This document shows positions 18,327 through 26,696 of a stretch of DNA of 64,000 bases, piece by piece. Every line of letters starts with the position of its first letter. The stretch's first letter is position 1. The stretch comes from Rhodovastum sp963714255 (GTDB lineage: Bacteria; Pseudomonadota; Alphaproteobacteria; Acetobacterales; Acetobacteraceae). The position numbers and the translations under genes are program-made. The stretch is from assembly GCA_963714255.1 (NCBI GenBank), contig CAVQNU010000016.1:1-64000 (forward strand), given 5' to 3'. The notes beneath the pieces were generated by a model. It saw only the letters and a program-made list of their open reading frames with translations, had not been told where the DNA came from and did no database searches.

Positions 18327-18512
18327 GCGGCTCTCGTCACGGCTGTGTCAGGTCTAGCATGGGCGCCAGCATATCAGACCTGCGGCAGATGCAACCCCCT
18401 CAATCACTGCAGCGCAGCGTCCCCCTCAGGTCGGGCGCCTGAGGGTGCTGTTGCGTAACGCTGCGGACCCGGCCTATTGCTGCATGTCTCCCCCTGCCTC
18501 TGGATGGTTTGC

Positions 18513-19127
18513 ATGCTGCGTCCCGTGCTGGTCCGATCCGCCGCCCTGTCACTCGTCGCCCTGCTCGCCGGCTGCGCCAAGGAGGCGCCCCCACCGCCGC
18601 CGCCGCAGGCCGCCTACGTGCCGCCGCCGCTGCCGGAACCACCCCCGGCCCCCTGGTGCGCCCACCATACCGAGGTCACGGCGTTCTCGGTGGCGGCGCT
18701 GCAGAGCAATCTGATGGTTGCCGCGCTCTCGTGCCGGGCGGATGACAAATATAATGCCTTCATCACCCGCTACCGGCCGGCGCTGCTGCAGCAGGCGAAG
18801 ACAGCGGAAACCTACTTCAGCCGCAACGACAAGCGGCGCTGGCAGCAGACGCGCGACGAGTACGTCAGCCAGCTCGCCAATGCCCAATCGCAGCGCGCCA
18901 TGGTGCTGGGCAGCCAGTTCTGCGAACGCACCCTGGGTGAGTTCGACGAGGTGATGGCGCTGGGCAAGCCCGAGGAACTGCCGGGCTTTGCCGACACGAA
19001 AACGCAGAGCATTCCGCAGGCGCTGAAGTTCAGCGAGTGCCCGGCGGGTTCGCCGGCACCGGCTGCGCATCCGGCGCCGGCGAAGCCGCCGAAGCCGGCA
19101 AGGCACGCGTCTGCTGCGACGAAGTAA
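18513..19127 (+). CDS. Putative lipoprotein
   Basis: A 204-residue protein from the ATG at 18513. A signal sequence ends in the lipobox LLAGC, followed by a Pro-rich linker with a run of seven prolines. The rest is soluble, mainly helical, with three Cys (WCAHH, LSCRADD, FCERT) that could form disulfides in the periplasm, and a Pro/Ala/Lys-rich tail. The last codon AAG and the TAA stop lie at the edge of a hairpin repeat. Family not recognised. Confidence 0.65.
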   Translation: MLRPVLVRSAALSLVALLAGCAKEAPPPPPPQAAYVPPPLPEPPPAPWCAHHTEVTAFSVAALQSNLMVAALSCRADDKYNAFITRYRPALLQQAKTAETYFSRNDKRRWQQTRDEYVSQLANAQSQRAMVLGSQFCERTLGEFDEVMALGKPEELPGFADTKTQSIPQALKFSECPAGSPAPAAHPAPAKPPKPARHASAATK

Positions 19128-19206
19128 GGCCAGGGGCTCTGCCCCTGGACTCCGCCGTCGCGCGCAGCGCGCCTCCGGCGGGGTCCAGGGCAGAGCCCTG
19201 GCCTTA
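19128..19206. repeat. Hairpin repeat, locus 3, between convergent genes
   Basis: GGCCAGGGGC-TCT-GCCCCTGG on the left, a GC-rich GCGCGCAGCGCGC centre, and CCAGGGC-AGA-GCCCTGGCC on the right. It starts at the lipoprotein stop and lies between two converging genes, so it could act as a two-way terminator. Confidence 0.7.
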
Positions 19207-19274
19207 CTTCCTTGCCGCCGTACAAGCAAACGCCGCCGCCCCGAAGGACGGCGGCGTTGCCCTTTAGCCGAAGA

Positions 19275-20408
19275 CTACTTCAGGACGATTTCGACGCGGC
19301 GGTTCTGCGGCTCGCGAACGCCCGGGCCGGTCGGCACCAGCAGGTGCGTGTCGCCGAAGGCCTGGATGGCGATGACGTTCTTGGGCACGCCCAGACGGAC
19401 CAGTTCGGCGGCCACGTTGTCGGCGCGGCGGCGCGACAGGCCCAGGTTGTACTGCGCGGTGCCGGTGCGGTCCGCGTAGCCGGAAACCTCGATCTGGGTC
19501 AGCGCCACGTGGGTCGACGCCTGCGCCGCTTCGGCGATGATCTGCCGGGCGCGGCCGCTCAGGTCGGCGCGGTCCCAATCGAAGAACACGAGGTAGGTGC
19601 GGGCCGGAGCCGGGGCCGGGGCGGCGATCGGAGCCGGGGCCGGCGGCGGCGGCGGCGGGGCCGCGTTGAAGGCGTAGCGCAGGCCGATCAGGAAGCTCTC
19701 GTTGGTCGGCGCGTCGAGCTTCAGGCTGGTGCCGTAGATGCTGCCGCCGACCGGACGCGCGAGGGTCGTCTGACCCTGATAGGTCTGGTTGGCGAACTCG
19801 CCCATGAAGCGGAACTCGGTGGTGATCGCCAGGCCGGGCACGCCCACCGGGAACGCCGCGCCCAGGATCAGCTGGCCAGCCGCCGCGCCCTTGGCGGAGT
19901 CGGTGAAGTTGACGGTTGCCTGGTTGGCGAGGGTGGTCGAATAGATCCGGCCGCTCTGCAGCGTGTTCTGGACGTAGCCGAAGCCGATGCCGACATACGG
20001 CGACACCCAGGGGGCGACGGTGGTGAAGTCATAGAGGCCGTTAACGAACACGCCCCCTTCCTGGTAGTTGGCGCCGCCGCCGACATAGACCGAGTTGCCC
20101 ACGCGCACATGGTTCTGGCGGAAGTCGCCTTCGACTTCGAGGCGCAGACCGTTGCCGAAGCCCCAGCCGACGCTGCCGAGCGCGACCCAGCCGCCGTTGG
20201 AGGTCAGATTGGCGCTGTTGATGGGAACGCCGTTACCCGGGTTGCCCTTGATCGGCAGCGGGAGCACCAGGTTGGTCCCGTTCACCGTGTTCAGATAGTC
20301 GAACCCGGCACCCAGGCCGACGTAAACGCCGTTGACAGGTTCCGCTGCCATAACCGCCGCCGGGACCGCCATGATGGTCGCGGCCAACAGCAAACTCCGA
20401 AGCTTCAT
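19275..20408 (-). CDS. OmpA-family outer membrane protein
   Basis: A 377-residue outer membrane protein. A signal peptide of about 22 residues ends in AVMAA. Residues about 25-240 form a beta-barrel of the OmpA-like type (YVGLGAGFDYL, LRLEVEGDFRQ). A Pro-rich linker follows, then the OmpA C-terminal domain from YLVFFDWDRADLS, with the peptidoglycan-contacting VSGYADRTG and the closing NRRVEIVLK. It would tie the outer membrane to the cell wall. GGAGAA sits seven bases before the ATG. It stands alone. Confidence 0.92.
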   Translation of the reverse strand: MKLRSLLLAATIMAVPAAVMAAEPVNGVYVGLGAGFDYLNTVNGTNLVLPLPIKGNPGNGVPINSANLTSNGGWVALGSVGWGFGNGLRLEVEGDFRQNHVRVGNSVYVGGGANYQEGGVFVNGLYDFTTVAPWVSPYVGIGFGYVQNTLQSGRIYSTTLANQATVNFTDSAKGAAAGQLILGAAFPVGVPGLAITTEFRFMGEFANQTYQGQTTLARPVGGSIYGTSLKLDAPTNESFLIGLRYAFNAAPPPPPPAPAPIAAPAPAPARTYLVFFDWDRADLSGRARQIIAEAAQASTHVALTQIEVSGYADRTGTAQYNLGLSRRRADNVAAELVRLGVPKNVIAIQAFGDTHLLVPTGPGVREPQNRRVEIVLK

Positions 20409-21167
20409 AGCTCGTTCTCCTCGTGTTTCGGGTCGCCGGGCGCAACCCCCGGACGGACGACTGGCCGCCCATTCGACTTCTCAAGCAACGTATTGCTATG
20501 AAAGCCGCAAGGCCAGCGCGGAATACCGGTGCACCGTCAGGTTCAAGCGTTTCCGGTGCCGAATGTTGCATCTGCGCCACACCCCCTGTGTCGGTCGCGA
20601 GACTGTGATCGTGCGAATGGATTTCAAGGACTTACTCAAAAATTCGCTAACGTGCGGCAGGCTTTCCACCGCTTGCCGTGCTGGGTGCCCGGCGTTGCGT
20701 GGATGCGCTTCACGCCGGCGGCCGAAAAACCGGTACTGTACATAAGTGCCACATGAGCGCCCGAATTGGCCAAGGGCAGCTTCCAGCACAACAGGGACAC
20801 GAAAATACGACCGCGACTCAGATGTTTCTAAGGAGTCTACTGTGCATAACCGGCGGACCCGTCTGACCGGACAGGGCCTTTCGACCGGGCGGGCCGTCAG
20901 CGCCGGGCAGAAACGATCATAGATGGCTGAAAAGACGGGGCTGGTATGGCCGGCGCGGCGCGCATGTGCACCGGCGCTACTGCACCGGCACCATGCCGGG
21001 CGCCCACCGCCGGATATATCCAATCGCAGAGGGGATAGCGGGCGACGTGCCGGGTCCGCCGGGCGACAATGCGCATCCGGCGGCCTGCAGGTGCAGACCG
21101 CCGTACGCAAACCATTGTTCCCGCCGGCACGCCGGCGTCCGACACATCACGGGAACGGACGGAGGCG
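20409..21167. other. Long gene-free stretch between ompA and the methyltransferase
   Basis: About 760 bases with no frame that shows family features, codon bias or a ribosome site on either strand. Its left part must hold the ompA promoter, read toward lower coordinates, and its right part the 3' end of the methyltransferase transcript. I see no tRNA, terminator with a U-run, or array in it. A small RNA cannot be excluded. Confidence 0.4.
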
Positions 21168-21767
21168 TCAGTTCGGCAGGCGCACCAGCGTGAAAAGGCC
21201 GAACGGCGGCACCGGACGCCGCGTGGCGGTGGCGCGGTCCGCCTCCGGCAACAGGGCTTCAAGGGCAAAATCGGGATGCCATCCGAGCTTGCGCGAGGCT
21301 GGCGCCAAAGCCCGTTCCACCCACCAGCGCGGGCCGCGCTCGGCGGCAAAGTGGTTGACGAACAGGATGTGGCCGCCCGGCCGGACCACCCGCCGCATCT
21401 CGGCCAGCAGGCGGCGCGGGTTCGGCACCACGGACGCCACGAACATCGCCACCGCGATGTCGAAGCTCGCCGGGGCAAAACTGGTTGCCTCCGCGTCCAT
21501 TTCCAGCAGCCCGATTACGTTCGCCAGGTCTTCGCGCACGACCCGCGCGCGGGCCCGCTGCAGCATCTCGGCCGAGAGATCGATGCCGGTGATGCGCTTT
21601 TCCCGCCGGTAATGCGGCAACGCCAGGCCGGTGCCGACACCCACCTCCAGCACCCGGCTGCCGGGCAGAAGGTTCGCTTCGGCCACGGCGCGCCGGCGCC
21701 CCCAGGCCGAGACGCCGCCGAATACGGCGTCGTAGCTCGCTGCCCAACGCCGGTAGGCCGCACGCAC
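21168..21767 (-). CDS. Class I SAM-dependent methyltransferase, PmtA-like
   Basis: A 199-residue methyltransferase. SAM-binding motif I is VLEVGVGTGLALP, followed by ITGIDLSAEML (motif II acidic region) and MDAEATSFAPASFDIAVAMF. The order of motifs and opening YRRWAASYDAVFGGV resemble bacterial phosphatidylethanolamine N-methyltransferases (PmtA), which make phosphatidylcholine, but ubiE-like enzymes share this look. The only usable start is the GTG at 21767, because a stop precedes it closely in frame. Confidence 0.8.
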   Translation of the reverse strand: MRAAYRRWAASYDAVFGGVSAWGRRRAVAEANLLPGSRVLEVGVGTGLALPHYRREKRITGIDLSAEMLQRARARVVREDLANVIGLLEMDAEATSFAPASFDIAVAMFVASVVPNPRRLLAEMRRVVRPGGHILFVNHFAAERGPRWWVERALAPASRKLGWHPDFALEALLPEADRATATRRPVPPFGLFTLVRLPN

Positions 21768-22077
21768 GGCATCGGCATCAAGCGACGCAATCGGTTCCGC
21801 CCGACGCTGGGTCTGGGTGGTTTAACTCATGATCCCTCGTTCATCCGCTGTGGACGCGCTCGCTGGCCACGGCGAAGCGCGCGGACGCGCGACGGTGACA
21901 CCGTTGTGTAACACAAACGCAAATAAAAGGAAATGCATGGCTGACCAACCGGGCGTGGGACCCGCTTTTTGCCCACCCCCAGGACACGCCAAGCGTACTC
22001 CGGCCCGCCCCACAGGACGGGCTGGCACCTCGCCGGCGGTGGTGGCCCGTCTGATCGGCGAAGCAGTCAAACCGCGT
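21768..22077. other. Intergenic stretch with a hairpin after the cold-shock gene
   Basis: No gene. Going along the minus strand from the cold-shock stop there is a hairpin at 22003-22022 (GCCCGTCC, loop TGTG, GGCGGGC with one wobble), followed about 30 bases later by a run of five A on the minus strand. It may end the cspA transcript. A short AT-richer patch (21905-21935) precedes the methyltransferase and could hold its promoter. Confidence 0.35.
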
Positions 22078-22284
22078 TCAGATGGCGGTCAGGTTCACCG
22101 CGGCGGCCCGTCCGTTCTGCTGCTGCTCGATCTCGAAGCCGAGCGTTTGACCCTCGTTCAGGCTCCGCAGGCCAGCCTTCTGCACGGCGCTGATGTGCAC
22201 GAAGACATCCTTGCCGCCCGTGTCCGGCGCGATGAACCCGTAGCCCTTGGTCGGGTTGAACCACTTGACAGTGCCCTTGGGCAT
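22078..22284 (-). CDS. Cold-shock protein, CspA family
   Basis: A 68-residue single-stranded nucleic acid-binding protein that melts RNA structure. The start at 22284 gives the family's usual MPKGTVKWFNPTKGYGFI. RNP1 is KGYGFIAP and RNP2 is VFVHISAV, both intact. The longer open frame upstream is not conserved sequence. A GGAGG-type site lies just before the ATG. Confidence 0.95.
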   Translation of the reverse strand: MPKGTVKWFNPTKGYGFIAPDTGGKDVFVHISAVQKAGLRSLNEGQTLGFEIEQQQNGRAAAVNLTAI

Positions 22285-22439
22285 CGACGTGCCGCCTCCT
22301 TGCTGCGGGCGCACGTTTGGCCGCGCCCCTGCCGCGGGGGCCGGCCCGTCATTTTTTGTCCGGGCAACGTAGCCGGCCACCACATGGAACGATACGCTGA
22401 ATCCGTGTCATCTGCAACGGATGGCGATGCTGCCGGCCT

Positions 22440-23126
22440 TTATGGCACCAGCTGCGTCGGCCCAGGGGCGGAGAAGGGCACGGCCGAGGGAAGCGGCGGG
22501 GCAGTGGCGGGTGGCGGAGCCGGCGACGTGAGGTCCTGCTGCTCCACCGGTGCTGCCCCCGGTGCCGCCGGCGCGGTGGTCTGCAGATCGTCGCGCAGCG
22601 ATTTCTGCACCTGGTACTGGAATTCCACATTCATGTCCGACATCATTTGCTTAACCATGTCGTACAATTCGGACCGAACCGCGTTTGGACTGTCGTCGTT
22701 GATCACGTGCGTGCGGGCCACCCGCGCCGTGGCAAAGCCGCGACGCGTGCCGTCTGGCCCCAGCACATCGAGATGCACGGCGAAGTTGCCCTGGTAACTC
22801 TCGCGCAACTGCACAATCGAGGCGTCGTCGATGACGAACACCGCCCGCCCCGAGGCGCCGCCAGGGATCAGCCGGTCCTCGGCCATCCGGCGCAACGCGT
22901 CCACCGGCGGGGTCGGCGCGAGGAATCCCTTCTCCCGGCTGCCGGCCCGCGACACCCAGGAAGTGTCCACGTCGACCGTCGCCACGTTCAGCTTCAGCGG
23001 CTGCAGGTAATCCCAGCTCAACGGGGCGAACCGGACCGGCGGTGGCGGGCCGCCGCAGGCGGTGAGGAGCACCGGAAGGAACAGGGCAGTGAAGGCGGCA
23101 CGGCGTGCGACCCGGGGTGTGGTCAT
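22440..23126 (-). CDS. Putative lipoprotein
   Basis: A 228-residue protein with a signal sequence ending in the lipobox LLTACGG at about residues 20-26. The mature part (PLKLNVATVDVDTSW, RAVFVIDDASIVQLRESYQG, FATARVARTHVINDD) has the alternating strands of a small periplasmic alpha/beta domain, and the last 45 residues are Pro/Ala-rich. Similar lipoproteins occur across alphaproteobacteria, without a known role. Confidence 0.65.
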   Translation of the reverse strand: MTTPRVARRAAFTALFLPVLLTACGGPPPPVRFAPLSWDYLQPLKLNVATVDVDTSWVSRAGSREKGFLAPTPPVDALRRMAEDRLIPGGASGRAVFVIDDASIVQLRESYQGNFAVHLDVLGPDGTRRGFATARVARTHVINDDSPNAVRSELYDMVKQMMSDMNVEFQYQVQKSLRDDLQTTAPAAPGAAPVEQQDLTSPAPPPATAPPLPSAVPFSAPGPTQLVP

Positions 23127-23212
23127 GGTGGCTCTGTCCGGTCGTGTTTGCGTTTCGGCTTGGCAACCTGCGCAGGGTGCGGCTGGAGGTCAACCGGGGC
23201 AAGCGCGGCTTG

Positions 23213-23320
23213 GTCCGGTCGGGGCGATGCCCCGAACCCCCCCGCGCGCAGCGCGCCTTCGCCGCGGCGGCTTCGCCCTGGACCCGCCTAGGGCCAGTAG
23301 GCCCTTGGAGCCCATCAATT
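23213..23320. repeat. Hairpin repeat, locus 4 (degenerate)
   Basis: Decayed copy: GGGGCGATGCCCCGAACCCC, a GCGCGCAGCGCGC centre, then CCCTGGACCCGCCTAGGGCC and GGCCCTTGGAGCCCAT. The modules and their order match other copies, but the first hairpin is mutated. Confidence 0.55.
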
Positions 23321-23376
23321 TCCGAACGATTGGACCCGCAAGGGAACGCTTGGCTGCTTGCGGGTCCAATGGTCGG

Positions 23377-23832
23377 TCAGTGCATGTGCATGTGATCCAT
23401 CGGCGCGGCGGACGCGCCGGGCGCGGTCACCGTGACAGTCACCGTCACCGCCGGCTCGGCGGCGAAGTTGAGGGTGAGCGGGAATGTCTCGCCCGGTTTC
23501 AACGGCTGCTTCAGACCGGTGAGCATCAGATGGTAGCCGCCGGGGGCGAGCGTCACCTTCTTGCCCGCCTCCAGCTTCAGGCCGTCTGCCAGCTCGCGCA
23601 TGCGCATGACGCCGTTATCGTGAACGATTTCATGCACCTCGACGCGGGCGGCCACCGGCGTGCTGGCGCCGGTCAGTCGGTCGGCCGCGCCGGCCGTAAG
23701 CGTGGCATAGGCGGCGCCGTTTTCGGCATGCTCGGCGGTGGCGCGTGCCCAGGGCTGCTCGACCGTGACGGTCTGTGCCCTTGCGGCCGGGGCGGCGAGC
23801 AGAAGGGCGGCGATGAGGATCGGCAAACGCAT
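23377..23832 (-). CDS. Periplasmic copper chaperone, PCu(A)C family
   Basis: A 151-residue exported protein that carries Cu(I) to cytochrome oxidase assembly. A signal peptide of about 19 residues ends in ARA. The copper motif H-x-n-M-x-n-H-x-M is seen as VHDNGVMRMRE and GGYHLMLTGL. The C-terminal tail MDHMHMH adds possible metal ligands. It follows the DUF2946 gene by 60 bases on the same strand, a common copper-handling pair. Confidence 0.9.
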   Translation of the reverse strand: MRLPILIAALLLAAPAARAQTVTVEQPWARATAEHAENGAAYATLTAGAADRLTGASTPVAARVEVHEIVHDNGVMRMRELADGLKLEAGKKVTLAPGGYHLMLTGLKQPLKPGETFPLTLNFAAEPAVTVTVTVTAPGASAAPMDHMHMH

Positions 23833-23892
23833 GGGGAGTCTCCCTGCAGGACAGGCTGCGGATCGCAGCGGGATCGGTCGACAGCGAACGGG

Positions 23893-24258
23893 TCAGCCGA
23901 TGGCCTGGGGCGGCGCGCGGGACGCGTAGGGAGAAGCGGGGCGGGGGGCGAAAATGCGCGGCCCGGGCGCCTGACCGGCGGCGGCAACCCGCAGGGGCAC
24001 CGGCAGGGAAGCTGGCTCCGGCGGCAGCAGCAGCGGCACCGGGCCGGGCTGGCAGGCCGGGCAGTTCGCATGGTCGTGCTGGCGAGGTGGAATGCCCGGG
24101 GCACCGTGGCCGGGGCCGCACAGCCCGGCCATCCGCACGAACGGGTCGTCGCGCAGCGGATTCCAGACCGGCGGCAAAGCGGTCTGCAGCAGCAGTGCCA
24201 GCACCGCCAACAGGGAAACGTGCAGACGGGCTGGTCGGGCAGGGCGCCATGGCGACAT
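23893..24258 (-). CDS. DUF2946 family protein
   Basis: A 121-residue protein with one N-terminal hydrophobic segment (LHVSLLAVLALLLQTALPP) and the family's CPACQPG cysteine motif preceded by a His-rich HDHAN stretch, all features of a metal-binding periplasmic protein. DUF2946 proteins are usually found beside copper transport and chaperone genes, as here with PCu(A)C. The precise role is not known. Confidence 0.75.
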   Translation of the reverse strand: MSPWRPARPARLHVSLLAVLALLLQTALPPVWNPLRDDPFVRMAGLCGPGHGAPGIPPRQHDHANCPACQPGPVPLLLPPEPASLPVPLRVAAAGQAPGPRIFAPRPASPYASRAPPQAIG

Positions 24259-24397
24259 GCGCCCGTCCTTAGCAGACGTAGGACTACCGCGAACCCGTCA
24301 GCGCGGGCATGCGGTTGCATCCGGACAGAAAACACCTCGACCGGGCGCCAAACGCTGCTGGGTTGCGGACTATACGGCGATGCGGGGAGACGAAAAC

Positions 24398-24473
24398 TGG
24401 TGGAGCCAATCGGGATCGAACCGACGACCTCCTGAATGCCATTCAGGCGCTCTCCCAACTGAGCTATGGCCCC
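24398..24473 (-). tRNA. tRNA-Ala (GGC anticodon)
   Basis: Seventy-six bases fold as a complete cloverleaf on the minus strand. The acceptor stem GGGGCCA pairs with TGGCTCC, the discriminator is A and the CCA end is encoded. The anticodon stem CCTGA/TCAGG encloses the loop ATGGCAT, giving anticodon GGC, which reads GCC and GCT alanine codons. The T-arm carries GGTTCGATCC. Confidence 0.97.
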
Positions 24474-24671
24474 ACTGGTTCCGAGTGTGCCGGGGCTGGG
24501 TCCCGGACGCGGAGGGCGGCATATAGACGCGGGTGGACGACACAATCAAGGCCCGGAATCACAGATTTGACATGTGCACACCAGCATGGCGTCCGGCGAA
24601 CGAAGCGGCATCGGTGAGCGCCGAATCGGTGCTGCTGGAATGGCTCGCCGCCCTACGCGGCTTGCGTCTCG

Positions 24672-24980
24672 ATGGTCCCGAACGGCTGCGCGAATGGGCG
24701 CGCCAGCGACCCCGCCGGCTTCCTCGCGGCGTTTGCCGCCTTTGCGCGCATCAACCCGGCGGTCGCGCAGGCCGCGTCCGGATGGCTGCTCGGCGCCGGC
24801 GTGCGGCCCAATGACCGGGTGCGCTGGACCGGCGCACCCTCGGACGCCTGCCTCGCCGGGCTGGCGGCGATCGCCGGTGCGCTGACCGACGATCCCGCGC
24901 AGGCGACCATCGTGCTCGGGCGGCCTCCGGTCTGGCCGCCGCCGCTCAGGCCGCGAGTTGCAGGTCCGGATGGACCGTGA
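24672..24980 (+). CDS. Possible small hypothetical gene, perhaps frameshifted
   Basis: A 102-residue frame (FLAAFAAFARINPAVAQAA, VRWTGAPSDACLAGLAAIA) overlapping the CoA-transferase gene on the other strand by 35 bases. The preceding frame (VLLEWLAALRGLRLDGPERLREWA, about 24615-24700) reads like the start of the same protein, one base out of register. It could be a small gene with a frameshift or chance open frames in GC-rich DNA. Confidence 0.3.
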   Translation: MVPNGCANGRASDPAGFLAAFAAFARINPAVAQAASGWLLGAGVRPNDRVRWTGAPSDACLAGLAAIAGALTDDPAQATIVLGRPPVWPPPLRPRVAGPDGP

Positions 24981-25596
24981 AACCGGCCTCGGTCTTCTCG
25001 CGGATTTCCTCGACCGTCACCCCGGGCGCGATGTCGATCAGCACCACCCCTTGCGGGGTGATGGCGAACACGCCCAGTTCGCTGATCACCGTGTCGACCA
25101 CCCCGGCGCCGGTCAGCGGCAGGGTGCAGCGCTTCAGCAGCTTGGGCTTGCCGCCGGCCGTATGCTCCATCAGCACCACCACCCGGCGCACCCCGGCCAC
25201 CAAATCCATGGCCCCACCCATGCCCTTCACCATCTTGCCCGGGATCATCCAGTTGGCGAGGTCGCCCTGCTCGCTGACCTGCAGGGCGCCGAGGATGGAC
25301 AGATCGATATGCCCGCCGCGCACCATGGCGAAGCTGGCGGCGCTGTCGAAGAAACTGGTGCTCGGCACCTGGGTGACGGTCTGCTTGCCGGCATTGATGA
25401 GGTCGGCGTCCTCCTCGCCCTCGAACGGGAAGGGACCCATGCCCATCATGCCGTTCTCGCTGTGCAGCTGGATCTGCATGCCATCGGGAATGAAGTTGGC
25501 CACCAGCGTGGGAATGCCGATGCCGAGATTGACGTAGAATCCGTCCTGCAGTTCGCGGGCGGCGCGGGCCGCCATTTCGTCGCGTGTCCAGGCCAT
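24946..25596 (-). CDS. scoB: 3-oxoacid CoA-transferase subunit B
   Basis: A 216-residue beta subunit of a family I CoA-transferase, which moves CoA from succinyl-CoA to acetoacetate or another 3-oxoacid. The catalytic glutamate is in HSENGMMGMGP; LGIGIPTLVANF lies near the N-terminus as expected. It follows subunit A by 14 bases on the same strand. It could serve ketone-body or poly-3-hydroxybutyrate use, or 3-oxoadipate, as sequence alone does not fix the substrate. Confidence 0.92.
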   Translation of the reverse strand: MAWTRDEMAARAARELQDGFYVNLGIGIPTLVANFIPDGMQIQLHSENGMMGMGPFPFEGEEDADLINAGKQTVTQVPSTSFFDSAASFAMVRGGHIDLSILGALQVSEQGDLANWMIPGKMVKGMGGAMDLVAGVRRVVVLMEHTAGGKPKLLKRCTLPLTGAGVVDTVISELGVFAITPQGVVLIDIAPGVTVEEIREKTEAGFTVHPDLQLAA

Positions 25597-25610
25597 GTCC
25601 GTGTTCCCCC

Positions 25611-26324
25611 TTAAGCCGCCTGCGCCTTGCGCACGGTGCGTTGCTCGATCCGCTTGTGCACCTGCAGCAGCGGCACCAGGCGTTTGACGAAAACCCCGGG
25701 CGTGTGGATCTGGTCGGCCTCGATTTCGCCCGGCTCGACCAGGATTTCCACCTCGGCGACGGTCACGCGGGCCGCGGTGGCCATGATCGGGTTGAAATTC
25801 CGCGCGGTCTTGCGGAACACCAGATTGCCCTCGGTGTCGGCCTTCCAGGCATGCACCAGCGCCAGATCGGCGACCAGACCGCGTTCCATGACGTATTGCT
25901 TGCCGTCGAATTCGCGCACTTCCTTGCCCTCGGCAATCTGGGTGCCGACGCCGGTGCGGGTGTAGAACGCCGGAATGCCGGCGCCGCCGGCGCGGATGCG
26001 TTCGGCCAGCGTGCCCTGCGGATTGAACTCGATCTCCAGCTCGCCGGCCAGGTACTGGCGGGCGAAGGTGGCGTTCTCGCCGACATAGGAACTGATCATC
26101 TTGCGGATCTGGCGGGTCTGCAACAGCAGGCCGAGCCCGACATCATCCACGCCGCAATTGTTGCTGATGACCGTCAGGTCCTTCACGCCGGACGCCTTGA
26201 CCGCATCGATCAGCACCGCGGGAATGCCGCACAGGCCGAAGCCGCCGGACATGATGGACATGCCCTCGTGCAACAGGCCCGCCAACGCGGCGGCTGCATC
26301 GGGATAGACCTTGTTGACTGCCAT
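25611..26324 (-). CDS. scoA: 3-oxoacid CoA-transferase subunit A
   Basis: A 237-residue alpha subunit. The start at 26324 (MAVNKVYPDAAAALAGLL) is preceded by a CAGGAGGCAG ribosome site. Family motifs are IMSGGFGLCGIPAVLIDAV with the CoA-binding glycines, NNCGVDDVGLGLLL and EFNPQGTLAERIRAGGAGIPAF. It is the first gene of the two-gene unit and is read away from a large palindromic repeat in the promoter region. Confidence 0.92.
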   Translation of the reverse strand: MAVNKVYPDAAAALAGLLHEGMSIMSGGFGLCGIPAVLIDAVKASGVKDLTVISNNCGVDDVGLGLLLQTRQIRKMISSYVGENATFARQYLAGELEIEFNPQGTLAERIRAGGAGIPAFYTRTGVGTQIAEGKEVREFDGKQYVMERGLVADLALVHAWKADTEGNLVFRKTARNFNPIMATAARVTVAEVEILVEPGEIEADQIHTPGVFVKRLVPLLQVHKRIEQRTVRKAQAA

Positions 26325-26395
26325 CGGCTGCCTCCTGCTCGGATGCGGTTTTGTGCCATTGCGTGGGGATGGCAGCAAGGTCGGGGGGCTGTGGC

Positions 26396-26629
26396 GCAAT
26401 CAGGTGAAGCAAGGAAGGCCAGGGCTCTGCCCTGGACCCGCCAAGGGGCAGTGGACCCTTGGAACCCATTACTTTTAGGCAGTTGATATGAGAGGGGGGT
26501 GAGGCGGTGATCCGGATCACCGCCTCACCCCCCTCTCATATCAACTGCTTAAGTAGCGGGGTCCAGGGGTCCACTGACCCCTGGCGGGTCCAGGGCAGAG
26601 CCCTGGCCTTCCTTGCTTCGCCTGATTGC
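26396..26629. repeat. Hairpin repeat, locus 5: 234-bp inverted repeat with 35-bp palindrome core
   Basis: The core 26479-26513/26514-26548 is a perfect palindrome of two 35-base arms with no loop. On each side stands a hairpin pair: GGCCAGGGC-TCT-GCCCTGG and a CCAAGGGGC...GACCCTTGG module at left, and their inverted counterparts at right. Outermost, GCAATCAGG (26396) and CCTGATTGC (26621) extend the inversion into sequence not seen in other copies. It fills the divergent space between the CoA-transferase and murJ. Confidence 0.85.
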
Positions 26630-26696
26630 ACCGCAAGCCTCCCAACCTTAACTGCCTGCTTCTGGCGGCGCAACGGCGGCTGGGCTACAGCGTGCC

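Noticed and set aside
16853..18458. Long plus-strand frames opposite the ATP-grasp gene
   Set aside because: Antisense shadows; His/Arg/Gly-rich and without conserved motifs.
23062..24435. A 457-residue open frame on the plus strand
   Set aside because: It is the antisense shadow of the lipoprotein, PCu(A)C and DUF2946 genes and of the tRNA; its protein is Arg/Gly-rich with no family features.
26396..26629. CRISPR array or tandem repeat
   Set aside because: The repeats are inverted and nested, not direct repeats with even spacers, and no cas gene is present.
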